NCBI RefSeq assembly: GCF_008831265.1
Contig: NZ_VTTH01000002.1
Span: forward strand, 744,001 to 808,000
From: Lacisediminimonas profundi
GTDB taxonomy: Bacteria > Pseudomonadota > Gammaproteobacteria > Burkholderiales > Burkholderiaceae_D
Length of the DNA: 64,000 bases
Direction of reading: 5' to 3'
The position numbers and the translations under genes were made by a program. This document shows, piece by piece, positions 18,879 through 27,695 of this stretch (position 1 is the first letter of the stretch; each line of letters starts with the position of its first letter). The notes under the pieces are model-generated. The model saw nothing but the letters and a program-made list of their open reading frames with translations, did no database searches and was not told the origin of the DNA.

Positions 18879-19772
18879 TCAGCGCGCGAGCATGCCGTTC
18901 TTCAGGCACTCCGAGTGAAATTCGAAGACCACGGTCGGGTCCGGCTGAACCAGCTTTTCGTCCTTGCCCGCGTACGGCAGATGCGACAGGATGTCGCGCA
19001 TCAGGTTCAGGCGCGCAATGCGCTTGTTGTCCGCGCGAACGATGCGCCAGGGGGACAGCATGTTGTGCGTCCTGACCAGCATGGTGTCGCGCGCCGCGGT
19101 GTAAGCCTTCCAGTTTTCCAGGGCGACGCCATCGATCGGACTCACCTTCCATTGCGTGAGCGGATCGTGCTTGCGTTCATCCAGCCGCTTGGCCTGTTCG
19201 TCGCGGGAGATGTCCAGGTAGTATTTCATCAGCCTGATCGGGGCATTGACCAGCATCCGTTCGAAGTCAGGAACGGATTGCATGAACTCCTCATGTTCCT
19301 CCTTGCTGCAAAACCCCATCACATGCTCGACGCCCGCGCGGTTGTACCAGCTGCGGTTGAACAGGACCAGTTCCCGGGCTGCCGGCAGATGCGGAACGTA
19401 GCGCTGGAAATACCATTGGCTGCGATCGCGGTCCGAAGGCGTGCCGAGCGCAACGACGCGCGTCTCGCGCGGACTCAGGTGCTGGACGATGCGCTTGATG
19501 ACGCCGTCCTTGCCTGCCGCATCCCGCCCCTCGATCAGGATCAGGATTTTCTGGTTGCAGCGGATGAAGTGACGCTGGAGCTTGACCAGTTCGATCTGCA
19601 GCAAGCGCAGTTCCTTCTTGTATTCCTTGGCGCTGATGGAAGGCAATTCAGGGACTTTCAATGCGGATTTTCTCCTGCCTGCTTTCGCGCTGCTTGCGGC
19701 CTGGGGATTCTTGTCCGCTGGCTGTGCATCGGTTGCCTGCGACTCTGCCGGCGGCGTCGCGGTTTTGGACAT
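18879..19772 (-). CDS. ppk2: Polyphosphate kinase 2 (class I)
   Basis: A 297-residue PPK2 with Walker A (EGRDAAGKDG), the lid-module region and the LFNRSWYNRAGVEHVMGF block. The Asn in LFNRSW stands where I would expect Asp in many relatives; I cannot judge whether it matters. Family members transfer phosphate between polyphosphate and nucleoside diphosphates. An Ala-rich, low-complexity extension occupies about the first 40 residues. It is on the opposite strand to ppk1 and follows the DUF748 gene with 11 bases between, so it could be cotranscribed with it. Confidence 0.9.
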   Translation of the reverse strand: MSKTATPPAESQATDAQPADKNPQAASSAKAGRRKSALKVPELPSISAKEYKKELRLLQIELVKLQRHFIRCNQKILILIEGRDAAGKDGVIKRIVQHLSPRETRVVALGTPSDRDRSQWYFQRYVPHLPAARELVLFNRSWYNRAGVEHVMGFCSKEEHEEFMQSVPDFERMLVNAPIRLMKYYLDISRDEQAKRLDERKHDPLTQWKVSPIDGVALENWKAYTAARDTMLVRTHNMLSPWRIVRADNKRIARLNLMRDILSHLPYAGKDEKLVQPDPTVVFEFHSECLKNGMLAR

Positions 19773-19783
19773 CTGCCTGCTCC

Positions 19784-22700
19784 TTACTTTGCTCCCAGGC
19801 TGAAATCGACCCGGCTTTGCTTGAGTTTTTCCTGCTCCGGCTTCGCGGCCGGGGCGCTGACAATGAAGATGCGCTCCGATCCGACCTGGCCGTTTTTCAC
19901 CAGATAGTTTTTCACATCCATGGCGCGCTGGTTTGCCAGTTCGCGCAGATCGTCGTCGCTGACCTTGATGTTGGCCAGCATCAGCGCCTCCATCTCCGCC
20001 ACCGGCAATTTTTTCGCCAGGCCGATGATGGAGCGCGGCTTGCCGGGGATTTTTTCCTGGTCATAGGCCGCGGCAAGATATTTCGGGTACTCGTCGGGCG
20101 CGATCGTGACCGCGTCTGCCGATGTTGCCGACTCACCTTCCTTGACCAGTGCTTTCAATTTCTGGGCCTTGACCTTGTGGTCCAGCGCCTTGCGCTTCAG
20201 TCCCTCCGCATCCTTCACGGGGTCGGCCCGGCCGGCTACGTCCAGCTTCAGGCTGGGGCGGTCGTGCAATGCCGTGCCCAGCGACTTGAGCTTCGACTCC
20301 GCGTCCGCCAGCAGCGCAGCGCTGCCGTAGTCGAATTCCAGGTGACTCATTTCCTGCCCGCCGCCGAACATGTTCGCGATCAGGCTGAACGGCGCAGTCA
20401 CCGCCTTGACAATCAGGTTGACGATTACCTTGACGATCAGGCCGCCCATGCTGAACTTCGGATCATCCAGCGAGCCGGCGATCGGCAGGTTGAGATCGAT
20501 ATTGCCGTGGCGGTCCTTGAGCAGGGCAACCGCAAAGAGCACAGGAAGCTTGGTAGCAGTGGGACTGTCCACCTTCTGGCCGAAGGTCAGCTGATTGAGG
20601 ATCAGGTGGTTCTCTGCCGTCAGCTTGCGGTCTTCGACCCGATACTTCACGTCGAAGGAGAGCTTGCCCTTCTCGATGCCATAGCCCGCATACTTGGCGG
20701 CATAGGGAGTGAGCGGCGAGAGTTCGAAATCGGTCAGCTTTGCCAGCAGATCAAGGAACAGGTTGCCGGACAGTGGATTGACCTTGCCGGTGATATCGAG
20801 TTGCCCCTGGTTGTTGACCCGTCCCTTGATGCCGACGTCGGCCAGCGCGCCGGGGTCGGACGAGAGGCCGGTCACGGCGCCGCCAAGATCGGTCAGGTCG
20901 GCGGAGTAATTGGGCTGGATGAAGTGGTCATGGAAATCGACATGACCGTTCTGCAGTGACAGCCTGGCGATCGTGATCGAAGGCTTGCCGGCAGCCGGAG
21001 GCGCTGGCTGCGATGACTGTGATGCCTGTGATGCCTGTGATGATGCTTGCGAAACCTGCGCCCTCGGGGCTGCAGGGGCCGCAACTGGCGCACCCTGCGC
21101 GCTTGCCAGATTGGCCGCACTGGCATTCCCTGCAGGCGTTCCGGTACCGGTTGGCGCGCCGGCAGCCTGATCCTCCTGGACCAGGATTTTCTGGACATTG
21201 AAGCTGCCGTCCGGATTGATCACCAGATGCGAGTAGAAATCCGCGAGCGAGATTTCGGCGATGCCGATGCGCAGGGACGGCTGCGTCATGGCGTTGACCT
21301 GGCGCAAGCGCAGCGATTTCCACTTCAGGAAATCTTCAGTGCTGGCATTGTCGACCGTGGCCAGGTTATCGACCCGGGCATTGCCCGCAAAAGCCGCCTG
21401 CAATGCGCCGCCCGGCGTCAGGCCGAGTTGCAGCAAGCCCTTGGCGCCGACGCTGCCGTCGGTGACCGTGATGTTGATTTTTTCCGCGAAATACGGCTGC
21501 AGCGGCAGCAGGGCCAGGCCCCTGACATCGAGATTGAGCCGGGCTGCCAGCGGGTTCATAGCAGCATCGCCGTTGACCAGCAGGCGCCCCGACTTGCCGA
21601 GCCGGGCTTGCAGGTCGAGCTTGGCCTTGCTGTCTTTCCGGTTGGAGAGATTGCTGGCCCGGATCCGGATGGCATTCGTCGCCAGCGTAGCGACCTGGCC
21701 ATGCGTGACGGATTTGAGGGTGGCAGCGTAGCCGTCGACCGACAGCGTCTTCAGCGCAAATTGCCAAGGCGCGGCAGTGTCTGCGGACTTGACCACCTTG
21801 GTGCGTTCGGTGTCTCTGGCTTTGCTTGCTTTGGCTTTCTCTACCTTGGCTTTGTCTGCCTGCGGCTTGCCGGCCTTGCTGCTGGCGCTTGCTGCCGGCT
21901 TCGCGCTGGCCGGGGGCGCCATCAGATTGGCCAGGTCGATCTGGCCATCGGCGCCGCGGATGGCGATCACCGAGCCGTTCGTCGTGCTCAGTTCATCCAG
22001 CGTGAACGAACGCTTGCCGAGATCGAGTGCGCCGCCCTTCAGCGCCAGCGTGCCGATCGTCAGGAAGTCGGCCTGATCAACACTTTTCCCCTTCTTGCCC
22101 CGTTTTTCCTTGCCTGACTGCGCAGCGGCCGGCGGTCCAGGCTGCCGCAGCCGCAGCGCATCAAGCTTGCCCGCCAGTTCAGTCAGGCCGACCTGAAGCG
22201 CCTTGCCGCCGTCGGCACTGACCTTATAGCGCGTCGACAAGTCCAGCGCCCCGTCCATTACATCGAAACCCACCAGCCCTGCGTAGTAGGGCGCGTAGCG
22301 TTTCAGGCCTAGCCGCCCGAGCTGGACAATTCCTTCAACCGAGAGTGGCGCCATGCTTGCCTGCCCAGTGTGCTTGAACGTTTCCCCGCCATCGGTGGCG
22401 AACGAGGCTTCGACCGCCGCCGGTTTGCCGGGCTCGGTGGTGAAATTTTTCACATTCAGGTCGAGATCCTGCACCCGGGCCTGGAACGGCCTGGCCATAC
22501 TGTCGTCGACAAACCGGACCACGCCACCAGCGAGCTTGATCTCGTTAGCCTGGAGTATGAATGGGGGTACAACTGGGACTGCAGCGCCCTTGTCTGCGCC
22601 CTTGGCCGGCGCTGTGGGCGCGGCTGGCGTTTCAGGCGCCAGCCGCGCCAGGTTCAAGCCGCCGCCCTTTTCACGGCGCACGTGCAGTTCAGGCCGGTCC

Positions 22701-23665
22701 AGTGCGATCTGCCGCAAAACAACCTTTCTGCTCACCAGATCTGCCGAGGCAATATCCACCGCCAGGCGCGGAAACGACAGCAGCGGACCATTTGCCCCCT
22801 GCGTCATGGCGACACCATTCAGCGCAGCCTTGCCGGACAGCGTGATGGCCGGCGCGCCCCCGGGCGGCTGCATGAACGTGATCGTCAGGCCCGCGTCCAG
22901 CCGGCCTGACGGCACCTGGAACTTCAGGTCGACCGGCACATATTTCAGGTAGAAGGGCACATCCACATTCTTGATGTCGATCTGCGCCGTGCTCTCTCGG
23001 GTTTTGCTGAATGGCTTGGACTGGCCACCGAGGCTGAATGGCGCGCCGTTCACCTTGGCCGACAGCGCCGGCTTGACGTAGATATCGGTGGCGTAATCCA
23101 GGTTGGACACGAAGGGAATCGAAAACTCGATATCCGAGACCACATGACGCGCCTGTTCCGGACGGTCGTCGAACTCGACCTTGCCGCCGTGCAGCGCGAT
23201 ATTGTTCAGCGAGAAGCGGGCCGGACGTGCCTCCGGCGGCGAGGGCTTGCTCAGTTCGGCAATGATGTCGCTGATGTTGTAGCTGTTATCTTCATTGCGC
23301 ACCAGCCTGACGTGGGGCTTGTTGACGGTGATTTCCTCGATCACCGGCGCCAGTTTCAGCAGCGACTGGGCCTGCAGGTTCACATACAGCTCATCGACGC
23401 TCAGCACGGCAGGGCCACCACTGCGCTCGCCCAGCGTGAAACCGTTGACCCGCGCCGAAAGGTGGATCGGGTTGATGTGGATCTCCCGGATCGCCACCGG
23501 CCGGTGGAATTTTTCCTCCAGCGCGCGAATGATCAGCGGCTTGACCGCATAGGGCACCACCATGAATCCGGCGGCCCAGAGGACAAGCACGACAGCGACT
23601 GCCCACAACAGGGTTTTCCTCAGTACGGGATTCTTGGCGAAAGCGGGGATGGCGGGAGTTTGCAC
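19784..23665 (-). CDS. DUF748 (AsmA-like) giant envelope protein
   Basis: A 1293-residue protein with one N-terminal membrane anchor (about residues 16-36), then several DUF748/AsmA-type beta-strand repeats, for example SPPEARPARFSLNNIALHGG, repeated later. Ala/Lys/Ser-rich linkers separate blocks near residues 600-640 and 820-890. The C-terminus (VDVAGRADPVKDAEGL and LANQRAMDVKNYLVKNGQV) resembles an OmpA-like segment. Such proteins span the periplasm and have been linked to lipid movement or outer-membrane integrity; specific function here unknown. Confidence 0.85.
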   Translation of the reverse strand: MQTPAIPAFAKNPVLRKTLLWAVAVVLVLWAAGFMVVPYAVKPLIIRALEEKFHRPVAIREIHINPIHLSARVNGFTLGERSGGPAVLSVDELYVNLQAQSLLKLAPVIEEITVNKPHVRLVRNEDNSYNISDIIAELSKPSPPEARPARFSLNNIALHGGKVEFDDRPEQARHVVSDIEFSIPFVSNLDYATDIYVKPALSAKVNGAPFSLGGQSKPFSKTRESTAQIDIKNVDVPFYLKYVPVDLKFQVPSGRLDAGLTITFMQPPGGAPAITLSGKAALNGVAMTQGANGPLLSFPRLAVDIASADLVSRKVVLRQIALDRPELHVRREKGGGLNLARLAPETPAAPTAPAKGADKGAAVPVVPPFILQANEIKLAGGVVRFVDDSMARPFQARVQDLDLNVKNFTTEPGKPAAVEASFATDGGETFKHTGQASMAPLSVEGIVQLGRLGLKRYAPYYAGLVGFDVMDGALDLSTRYKVSADGGKALQVGLTELAGKLDALRLRQPGPPAAAQSGKEKRGKKGKSVDQADFLTIGTLALKGGALDLGKRSFTLDELSTTNGSVIAIRGADGQIDLANLMAPPASAKPAASASSKAGKPQADKAKVEKAKASKARDTERTKVVKSADTAAPWQFALKTLSVDGYAATLKSVTHGQVATLATNAIRIRASNLSNRKDSKAKLDLQARLGKSGRLLVNGDAAMNPLAARLNLDVRGLALLPLQPYFAEKINITVTDGSVGAKGLLQLGLTPGGALQAAFAGNARVDNLATVDNASTEDFLKWKSLRLRQVNAMTQPSLRIGIAEISLADFYSHLVINPDGSFNVQKILVQEDQAAGAPTGTGTPAGNASAANLASAQGAPVAAPAAPRAQVSQASSQASQASQSSQPAPPAAGKPSITIARLSLQNGHVDFHDHFIQPNYSADLTDLGGAVTGLSSDPGALADVGIKGRVNNQGQLDITGKVNPLSGNLFLDLLAKLTDFELSPLTPYAAKYAGYGIEKGKLSFDVKYRVEDRKLTAENHLILNQLTFGQKVDSPTATKLPVLFAVALLKDRHGNIDLNLPIAGSLDDPKFSMGGLIVKVIVNLIVKAVTAPFSLIANMFGGGQEMSHLEFDYGSAALLADAESKLKSLGTALHDRPSLKLDVAGRADPVKDAEGLKRKALDHKVKAQKLKALVKEGESATSADAVTIAPDEYPKYLAAAYDQEKIPGKPRSIIGLAKKLPVAEMEALMLANIKVSDDDLRELANQRAMDVKNYLVKNGQVGSERIFIVSAPAAKPEQEKLKQSRVDFSLGAK

Positions 23666-23851
23666 GCTGTTGGCACTTGTGGTTTATGGCGACAAGGGAC
23701 GGAGCAAGCACGTGTTGTCGCGTGAAAGATCATGGTGAGGACCGACCCTATGATAATCGACCTGCAATCGACCTTGCCGGAATATCCGATTATCCGATGA
23801 TGAACCGCACGAGCGCCGCCATTGGCACATGGCCTGGTGCAAAATAGCCGC

Positions 23852-24295
23852 ATGAAACTCCGCGAAAAGTCCGTCCGCAAAAAGTCCGTCAGCGAAAAGT
23901 CCGTCCGCGAAAAAATCCGGGCATGGGCAGGAACCATCAAACGGGATGGCGTGACCCTCTGGTTCGCCTGCAAACATCCGCACACACCACTGGCCGCCAG
24001 GGCACTGGGGGTTTTCGTCGTCGCTTACGCGCTCAGCCCGATCGACCTGATCCCCGACTTCATTCCGGTGCTTGGTTACCTTGACGACGTAATCCTGCTG
24101 CCAGCCCTGATCTGGCTGACGATCAGGATGATCCCCGCCGGCGTGCTGGAAGCAAGCAGGGTCAAGGCTGCGGAATGGATGGAAAGGGAAGGACAAAAAC
24201 CGCGAAGCAACTGGGGAATCTTGCTCGTGCTTGTGGTCTGGATTGCCGTCACTGCGGGAATGTGGACCTGGTTCGCGAAGGCGCCGGGCTGGTAG
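23852..24295 (+). CDS. YkvA-like DUF1232 membrane protein
   Basis: A 147-residue protein with the DUF1232 core (ARALGVFVVAYALSPIDLIPDFIPVLGYLDDVILLP) followed by a C-terminal transmembrane helix. I place the start at the ATG at 23852. Directly after it four 15-base units (23861-23920) encode the pentapeptide repeats REKSV, RKKSV, SEKSV and REKIR, giving a strongly basic N-terminus. Function unknown. Confidence 0.8.
   Translation: MKLREKSVRKKSVSEKSVREKIRAWAGTIKRDGVTLWFACKHPHTPLAARALGVFVVAYALSPIDLIPDFIPVLGYLDDVILLPALIWLTIRMIPAGVLEASRVKAAEWMEREGQKPRSNWGILLVLVVWIAVTAGMWTWFAKAPGW
23861..23920 (+). repeat. 15-bp in-frame tandem repeat
   Basis: Three near-identical 15-base units (CGCGAAAAGTCCGTC and variants) plus a degenerate fourth lie inside the 5' end of the DUF1232 gene. 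The unit length keeps the frame, so copy-number change would only lengthen or shorten the basic N-terminal tail. Confidence 0.8.
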
Positions 24296-24306
24296 GCCAC
24301 CCTCGC

Positions 24307-24732
24307 CTACTTCGCCACCCGGCGTCCCTGCGCATCGATCACCACTTCGCCATCTTCCTTGACGAACGCACCTTGCTGCGGCAGCGGCAATATCTCCAGG
24401 ACTTTTTCCGACGGGCGGCACAAGCTGGTTCCTTGCGGCGTCACGACGAACGGCCGGTTCAGCAGGATCGGGTGGGCGACGATGGCGTCGAGAAGCTGCT
24501 CATCGCTGAGCGCCGGATCATCCAGCTTCAGTTCCGCGAACGGCGTTCCTTTTTCGCGTAGCGCCTGCCTGACGGTCAGGCCGGCATCGGCGATCAGCTT
24601 CTTCAGCTCGCCCCGGCTGGGCGGCGTTTTCAGGTACTCGATGACCTGCGGTTCGACGCCTGCGTTGCGGATCAGGGCCAGCGTGTTGCGGGACGTGCCG
24701 CAATTCGGGTTGTGATAGATGGTGATTTTCAT
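24307..24732 (-). CDS. arsC: Arsenate reductase, glutaredoxin-coupled ArsC type
   Basis: A 141-residue ArsC with the active-site segment YHNPNCGTSRNTLALIRNAG (Cys near residue 11), the FAELKLDDPALSDEQLLDAI region and the NRPFVVTPQG motif with its conserved Arg. It reduces arsenate to arsenite using glutathione and glutaredoxin. No ars operon neighbours (arsB, arsR) are present, so it is a stand-alone copy. Confidence 0.9.
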   Translation of the reverse strand: MKITIYHNPNCGTSRNTLALIRNAGVEPQVIEYLKTPPSRGELKKLIADAGLTVRQALREKGTPFAELKLDDPALSDEQLLDAIVAHPILLNRPFVVTPQGTSLCRPSEKVLEILPLPQQGAFVKEDGEVVIDAQGRRVAK

Positions 24733-24756
24733 GTTGGATGAACTGCGCTAAAGTAG

Positions 24757-25086
24757 CTAACGTAGCAGATTGACCCCGATCGCCACGACGGACAACAGGA
24801 TGGCAACCCCGGCGGCCGCCAGCGCCAGGCTCAGTTTCCTGGACAGTTCAGCATGGCTGACCGACAAGGCGTTGATCTGCTCGGCCATGTTCCTGACCAG
24901 CTCGGCCTGCGCAATCTCCGCGCGTTCCAGCGTTTCCAGCCGCCCTGCGACGGTCGATATCTGCGATTGCGGACTCGCTTGCGGATCGACAGGTTCCGCG
25001 CGCCGCTTTTGCCAGTCGGAAAACCCCTTGATTGCCGACTTCAGAAGCTCTGCTCCTGCCAAAATTGTTCCTGGATCTACTGCCAC
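24757..25086 (-). CDS. Small coiled-coil protein with C-terminal membrane anchor
   Basis: A 109-residue protein of no family I recognise. Residues about 38-80 form a heptad-rich helix (STVAGRLETLERAEIAQAEL and LVRNMAEQINALSVSHAEL), and residues about 86-107 form a single hydrophobic segment (LALAAAGVAILLSVVAIGV). The ATG at 25086 directly follows the decayed toxin remnant. Confidence 0.65.
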   Translation of the reverse strand: MAVDPGTILAGAELLKSAIKGFSDWQKRRAEPVDPQASPQSQISTVAGRLETLERAEIAQAELVRNMAEQINALSVSHAELSRKLSLALAAAGVAILLSVVAIGVNLLR

Positions 25087-25104
25087 CTGGTGTGCCTCTC
25101 TGGA

Positions 25105-25176
25105 TTAGTGTCTACTGCATTTTTTACAGCCCGCCAAACAGAGACAGCCTGGCACATTGGAGTCAACCACTATGAT
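25105..25176 (-). pseudogene. Remnant of a PIN-domain toxin (about 23 codons)
   Basis: Overlapping the antitoxin stop in the +1 register, as VapC/FitB toxins do, the minus strand reads IIVVDSNVPGCLCLAGCKKC and soon stops (TAA, 25105-25107). The IVVDSNV core is the beginning of a PIN domain with its first catalytic Asp. The initiating ATG has become ATC, and everything after about 23 codons is missing, replaced by the unrelated coiled-coil gene. It is a dead toxin. Confidence 0.6.
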
Positions 25177-25418
25177 GGGCGCCCCTCGCGCTTGACTTCG
25201 TCGATATCGCGAGCAGAGAATTTTCCCTTGGGCAAGGCAGCGCGCAATTCACGGGCACGAGCCAGTCGTTCGGCAGGCGGCATCCTGGTCGGCAGCAGCA
25301 CGGATTCGAGGCACACAATGGCCTCGCTGTTCAGGCTCCGCCGGTGACTTTCCGCGGAGGCTTTCAGGCGCTCGTACACGGCCTCTGGAATGTTCTTCAG
25401 GGTCAGGGTAGTTGACAT
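25170..25418 (-). CDS. FitA/Arc-like RHH antitoxin, orphan
   Basis: An 82-residue antitoxin with an RHH segment (TLTLKNIPEAVYERLKASAE), the SHRRSLNSEAIVCLES helix and a C-terminal toxin-binding tail ending GKFSARDIDEVKREGRPS. The toxin that should follow survives only as the fragment at 25105-25176. A small inverted repeat CCAT-A-ATGG lies just upstream at 25429-25437 and may be its operator. The intact reading frame suggests it may still act as a repressor or neutralise a related toxin. Confidence 0.8.
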   Translation of the reverse strand: MSTTLTLKNIPEAVYERLKASAESHRRSLNSEAIVCLESVLLPTRMPPAERLARARELRAALPKGKFSARDIDEVKREGRPS

Positions 25419-25479
25419 GGCGCGTTCACCATAATGGAACCACTATGCCTGCATTTTGCCATAAGCCGAAAGTCCAATG

Positions 25480-25500
25480 AAAAAAGCCCCAGGCGGGGCC
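25480..25500 (-). terminator. Rho-independent terminator of the pyridine-acid operon
   Basis: On the minus strand a GCCCC/GGGGC stem with a 4-base loop (25486-25499 in plus coordinates) is followed by six T residues (25485-25480). It lies about 90 bases after the last gene of the operon, the Bug receptor ending at 25588. Confidence 0.75.
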
Positions 25501-25587
25501 AATTTCATCTGGTGGAGAAAGGGGGATTCCCCTGCCGCTGCAAACCGCGATCGCGCTGGCATGCGCGGCTGCCCTGATCGATGCTGA

Positions 25588-26586
25588 TCAATCGATGCTG
25601 ATATTTGCGCGCCGCGCCGCCTCGGTGTATTTGGCGATCTCGGCCTTGAGCATTGCAGCTGTTTCCTGCGGCCGCAGGCCAGATGGGCTGATGCCCGACT
25701 TTTCCATTTGCTGCCGGATTGCCGGCGTAGCCAGGATGGCGGCGATTTCGCGGTGCAACCGCTCGATCACTGCAGGCGGGGTTCCGGCACGTCCGAACAG
25801 GCCGACAAACACGTCGACGGCGAAGCCGGGGATGCCGGATTCGGCCACAGTCGGCACATCAGGCAAATTCCTGGAGCGGGTTGCCGAAGATATCGCAATC
25901 GGGCGGATGCGCTGCGCCTGGATCAGCGACATCACCGGCGCAATGTCGGCGACCAGCAGATCGATTTCGCCGCCAAGAATCGCCGAAACAGCCGGTGCGG
26001 TGCCCTTGTAGGGAATGAATGTCATGGTCGTGCCGGCACGCTGGTTGAACAGCTCGCCAGTCAACTGGAACAGCACGCCCGCGCCACCGAAGTTCAATGC
26101 CCCGGGATTGGCCTTGGCGCGATCGATCAGCTCGCGCGTCGTCCGAACCGGCAGGTCGAGCTTGGTGCTGAAGACGATCGGATAAGTGCCCAGTACCGTG
26201 ATCGGCGCAAAGTCGTTGACCGGGTCATAGTTGAGCTTCTTCTGCACTGCCGGGTTGATGGCCATCGCCCCGCTGGCGCCGATCAGCAGGGTATAACCAT
26301 CATTCGGCGCGTTCTTGACATTGACCGCAGCGATTGCGCCGCTGGCGCCCGGGACGTTTTCGACGACCACCGGCTGCCCCAATTTTTGCGACAAGGGCGT
26401 CGCAATCAGGCGGGCCAGGATATCGGTGCCGCCGCCGGGAGCGAAGCCCACCACAAACTTGATTGGCTTGGCAGGATAAGCCGCATCGCCCTGAGCCTGC
26501 GCCTGCGCCTGTGCCTGCGCTTGAGTCTGGATCACCAGGCCAGCCGCCAGCACACCCACTACCGTTTTGATCCATTTCATATTCAT
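25588..26586 (-). CDS. Bug/TctC-family solute receptor of the pyridine-acid operon
   Basis: A 332-residue Bug receptor. It has a signal peptide (MNMKWIKTVVGVLAAGLVIQ), then the unusual stretch QTQAQAQAQAQAQGDAA, then YPAKPIKFVVGFAPGGGTD and the PYKGTAPAVSAILGGEIDLL segment typical of the ligand pocket. The preferred start is the ATG at 26586. It is the last gene of the operon, 41 bases after the dioxygenase, so it should bind the imported pyridine carboxylate or a related acid in the periplasm. No tctA/tctB permease genes are present. Confidence 0.88.
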   Translation of the reverse strand: MNMKWIKTVVGVLAAGLVIQTQAQAQAQAQAQGDAAYPAKPIKFVVGFAPGGGTDILARLIATPLSQKLGQPVVVENVPGASGAIAAVNVKNAPNDGYTLLIGASGAMAINPAVQKKLNYDPVNDFAPITVLGTYPIVFSTKLDLPVRTTRELIDRAKANPGALNFGGAGVLFQLTGELFNQRAGTTMTFIPYKGTAPAVSAILGGEIDLLVADIAPVMSLIQAQRIRPIAISSATRSRNLPDVPTVAESGIPGFAVDVFVGLFGRAGTPPAVIERLHREIAAILATPAIRQQMEKSGISPSGLRPQETAAMLKAEIAKYTEAARRANISID

Positions 26587-26627
26587 GACTTGCCCACCCC
26601 TTGCACGTTTTCTTGCGTTAGAAAAAA

Positions 26628-27665
26628 TCAGGCTGAAACCTTCATCTCGGGATGAACCACATCCCCCTTGTCCAGTATCCGGACCCCATCCAGCCACAGG
26701 CTGCACTGGCGCATCGGCAGGTCCATGTGGCATGCGGTATCGTTGGTGCCGCCAAGTTCCAGGTTCGGCCCGGTCGAGAAAAGCACATTGCCGTAGAAGG
26801 ACAGCGCATTCATCACATGCTCTTCGGCCAGCTGACGGGTTGCCGAAAACTGGTACCAGCGGGCCTTCTCGTTCAAACCCCAGCCGATATGCGAAATCGC
26901 AAAGGCGCGCGGATCATTGAAGCGGTCCATGTAATCCTTGATGAGCTGGGCATCCATCCCGTCACCTTCTATCGCAACCACATACCCCTTTTCCACCCGC
27001 AGCACGACCTTCGACTGCACGTACTGCTTGAAGGCCGCGATGATGTCCCCCGGCTGCAGCACGACCGTGCCGTTGATACCGCCGTCGTTACCCTGGGTAA
27101 AGGCAAAACCCGAGGGAAAATGGTCCCAGCGTCCGGCCTCGAAGGTATAGCCGTACTCCGAGATCACCGGATACTGGCCAAGCTCGTAGCGAATGTCGGT
27201 CCCTGCCTCCGAGGTGAATCGCAACTCCTTCGCCTTCTCCAGCAGGGATTTGGCGAACTCCACCCGGCGCCGTAAATCTTCAGTCGGGAACATCTGCTTC
27301 AGGACATGCAGTGGCTCCATCACCCTCAGGATCCGTGCGCCGGCCGCCTGGATTTCCGCCTGCTCGCGCGAGAACAACAGCCCGACCAGGTCAATCACCA
27401 TGTCGGCCGACTTGAGGGTTTCCAAAGCAAGTTTGTTGCCAACCAGCGGATGACGGCCCTGGACCGCCACCGCATTGCGCTGGCTGCGCGAAACGTTCAG
27501 GTTGAAGGTCTGCGCGCCCAATTGCTGGGCAGCGACCATGAAGGCCTGGGCGTAATCAGCCCACTCCGCACCAGCGCTGAGCACGACCACCACTTCGCCG
27601 GGACTGACTTTGCACAGCTTCAGCTGGGCCAGGAAAAGCTCCAGCATTTCGGCATCAATTTTCAT
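26628..27665 (-). CDS. nicX: 2,5-dihydroxypyridine 5,6-dioxygenase
   Basis: A 345-residue homologue of NicX, recognisable by long collinear motifs (LGQYPVISEYGYTFEAGRWD, SHIGWGLN, FYGNVLFSTGPN). Candidate Fe(II) ligands are H259 in SHIGWG and H313 and D315 in CHMDLP, matching the His-His-Asp set known in Pseudomonas putida NicX. It opens 2,5-dihydroxypyridine to N-formylmaleamate. The next enzyme, the deformylase, is encoded just upstream (27696-28502). Confidence 0.9.
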   Translation of the reverse strand: MKIDAEMLELFLAQLKLCKVSPGEVVVVLSAGAEWADYAQAFMVAAQQLGAQTFNLNVSRSQRNAVAVQGRHPLVGNKLALETLKSADMVIDLVGLLFSREQAEIQAAGARILRVMEPLHVLKQMFPTEDLRRRVEFAKSLLEKAKELRFTSEAGTDIRYELGQYPVISEYGYTFEAGRWDHFPSGFAFTQGNDGGINGTVVLQPGDIIAAFKQYVQSKVVLRVEKGYVVAIEGDGMDAQLIKDYMDRFNDPRAFAISHIGWGLNEKARWYQFSATRQLAEEHVMNALSFYGNVLFSTGPNLELGGTNDTACHMDLPMRQCSLWLDGVRILDKGDVVHPEMKVSA

Positions 27666-27695
27666 AAGCGATTTCAGGCTTCCTGAGTGGAGGGT

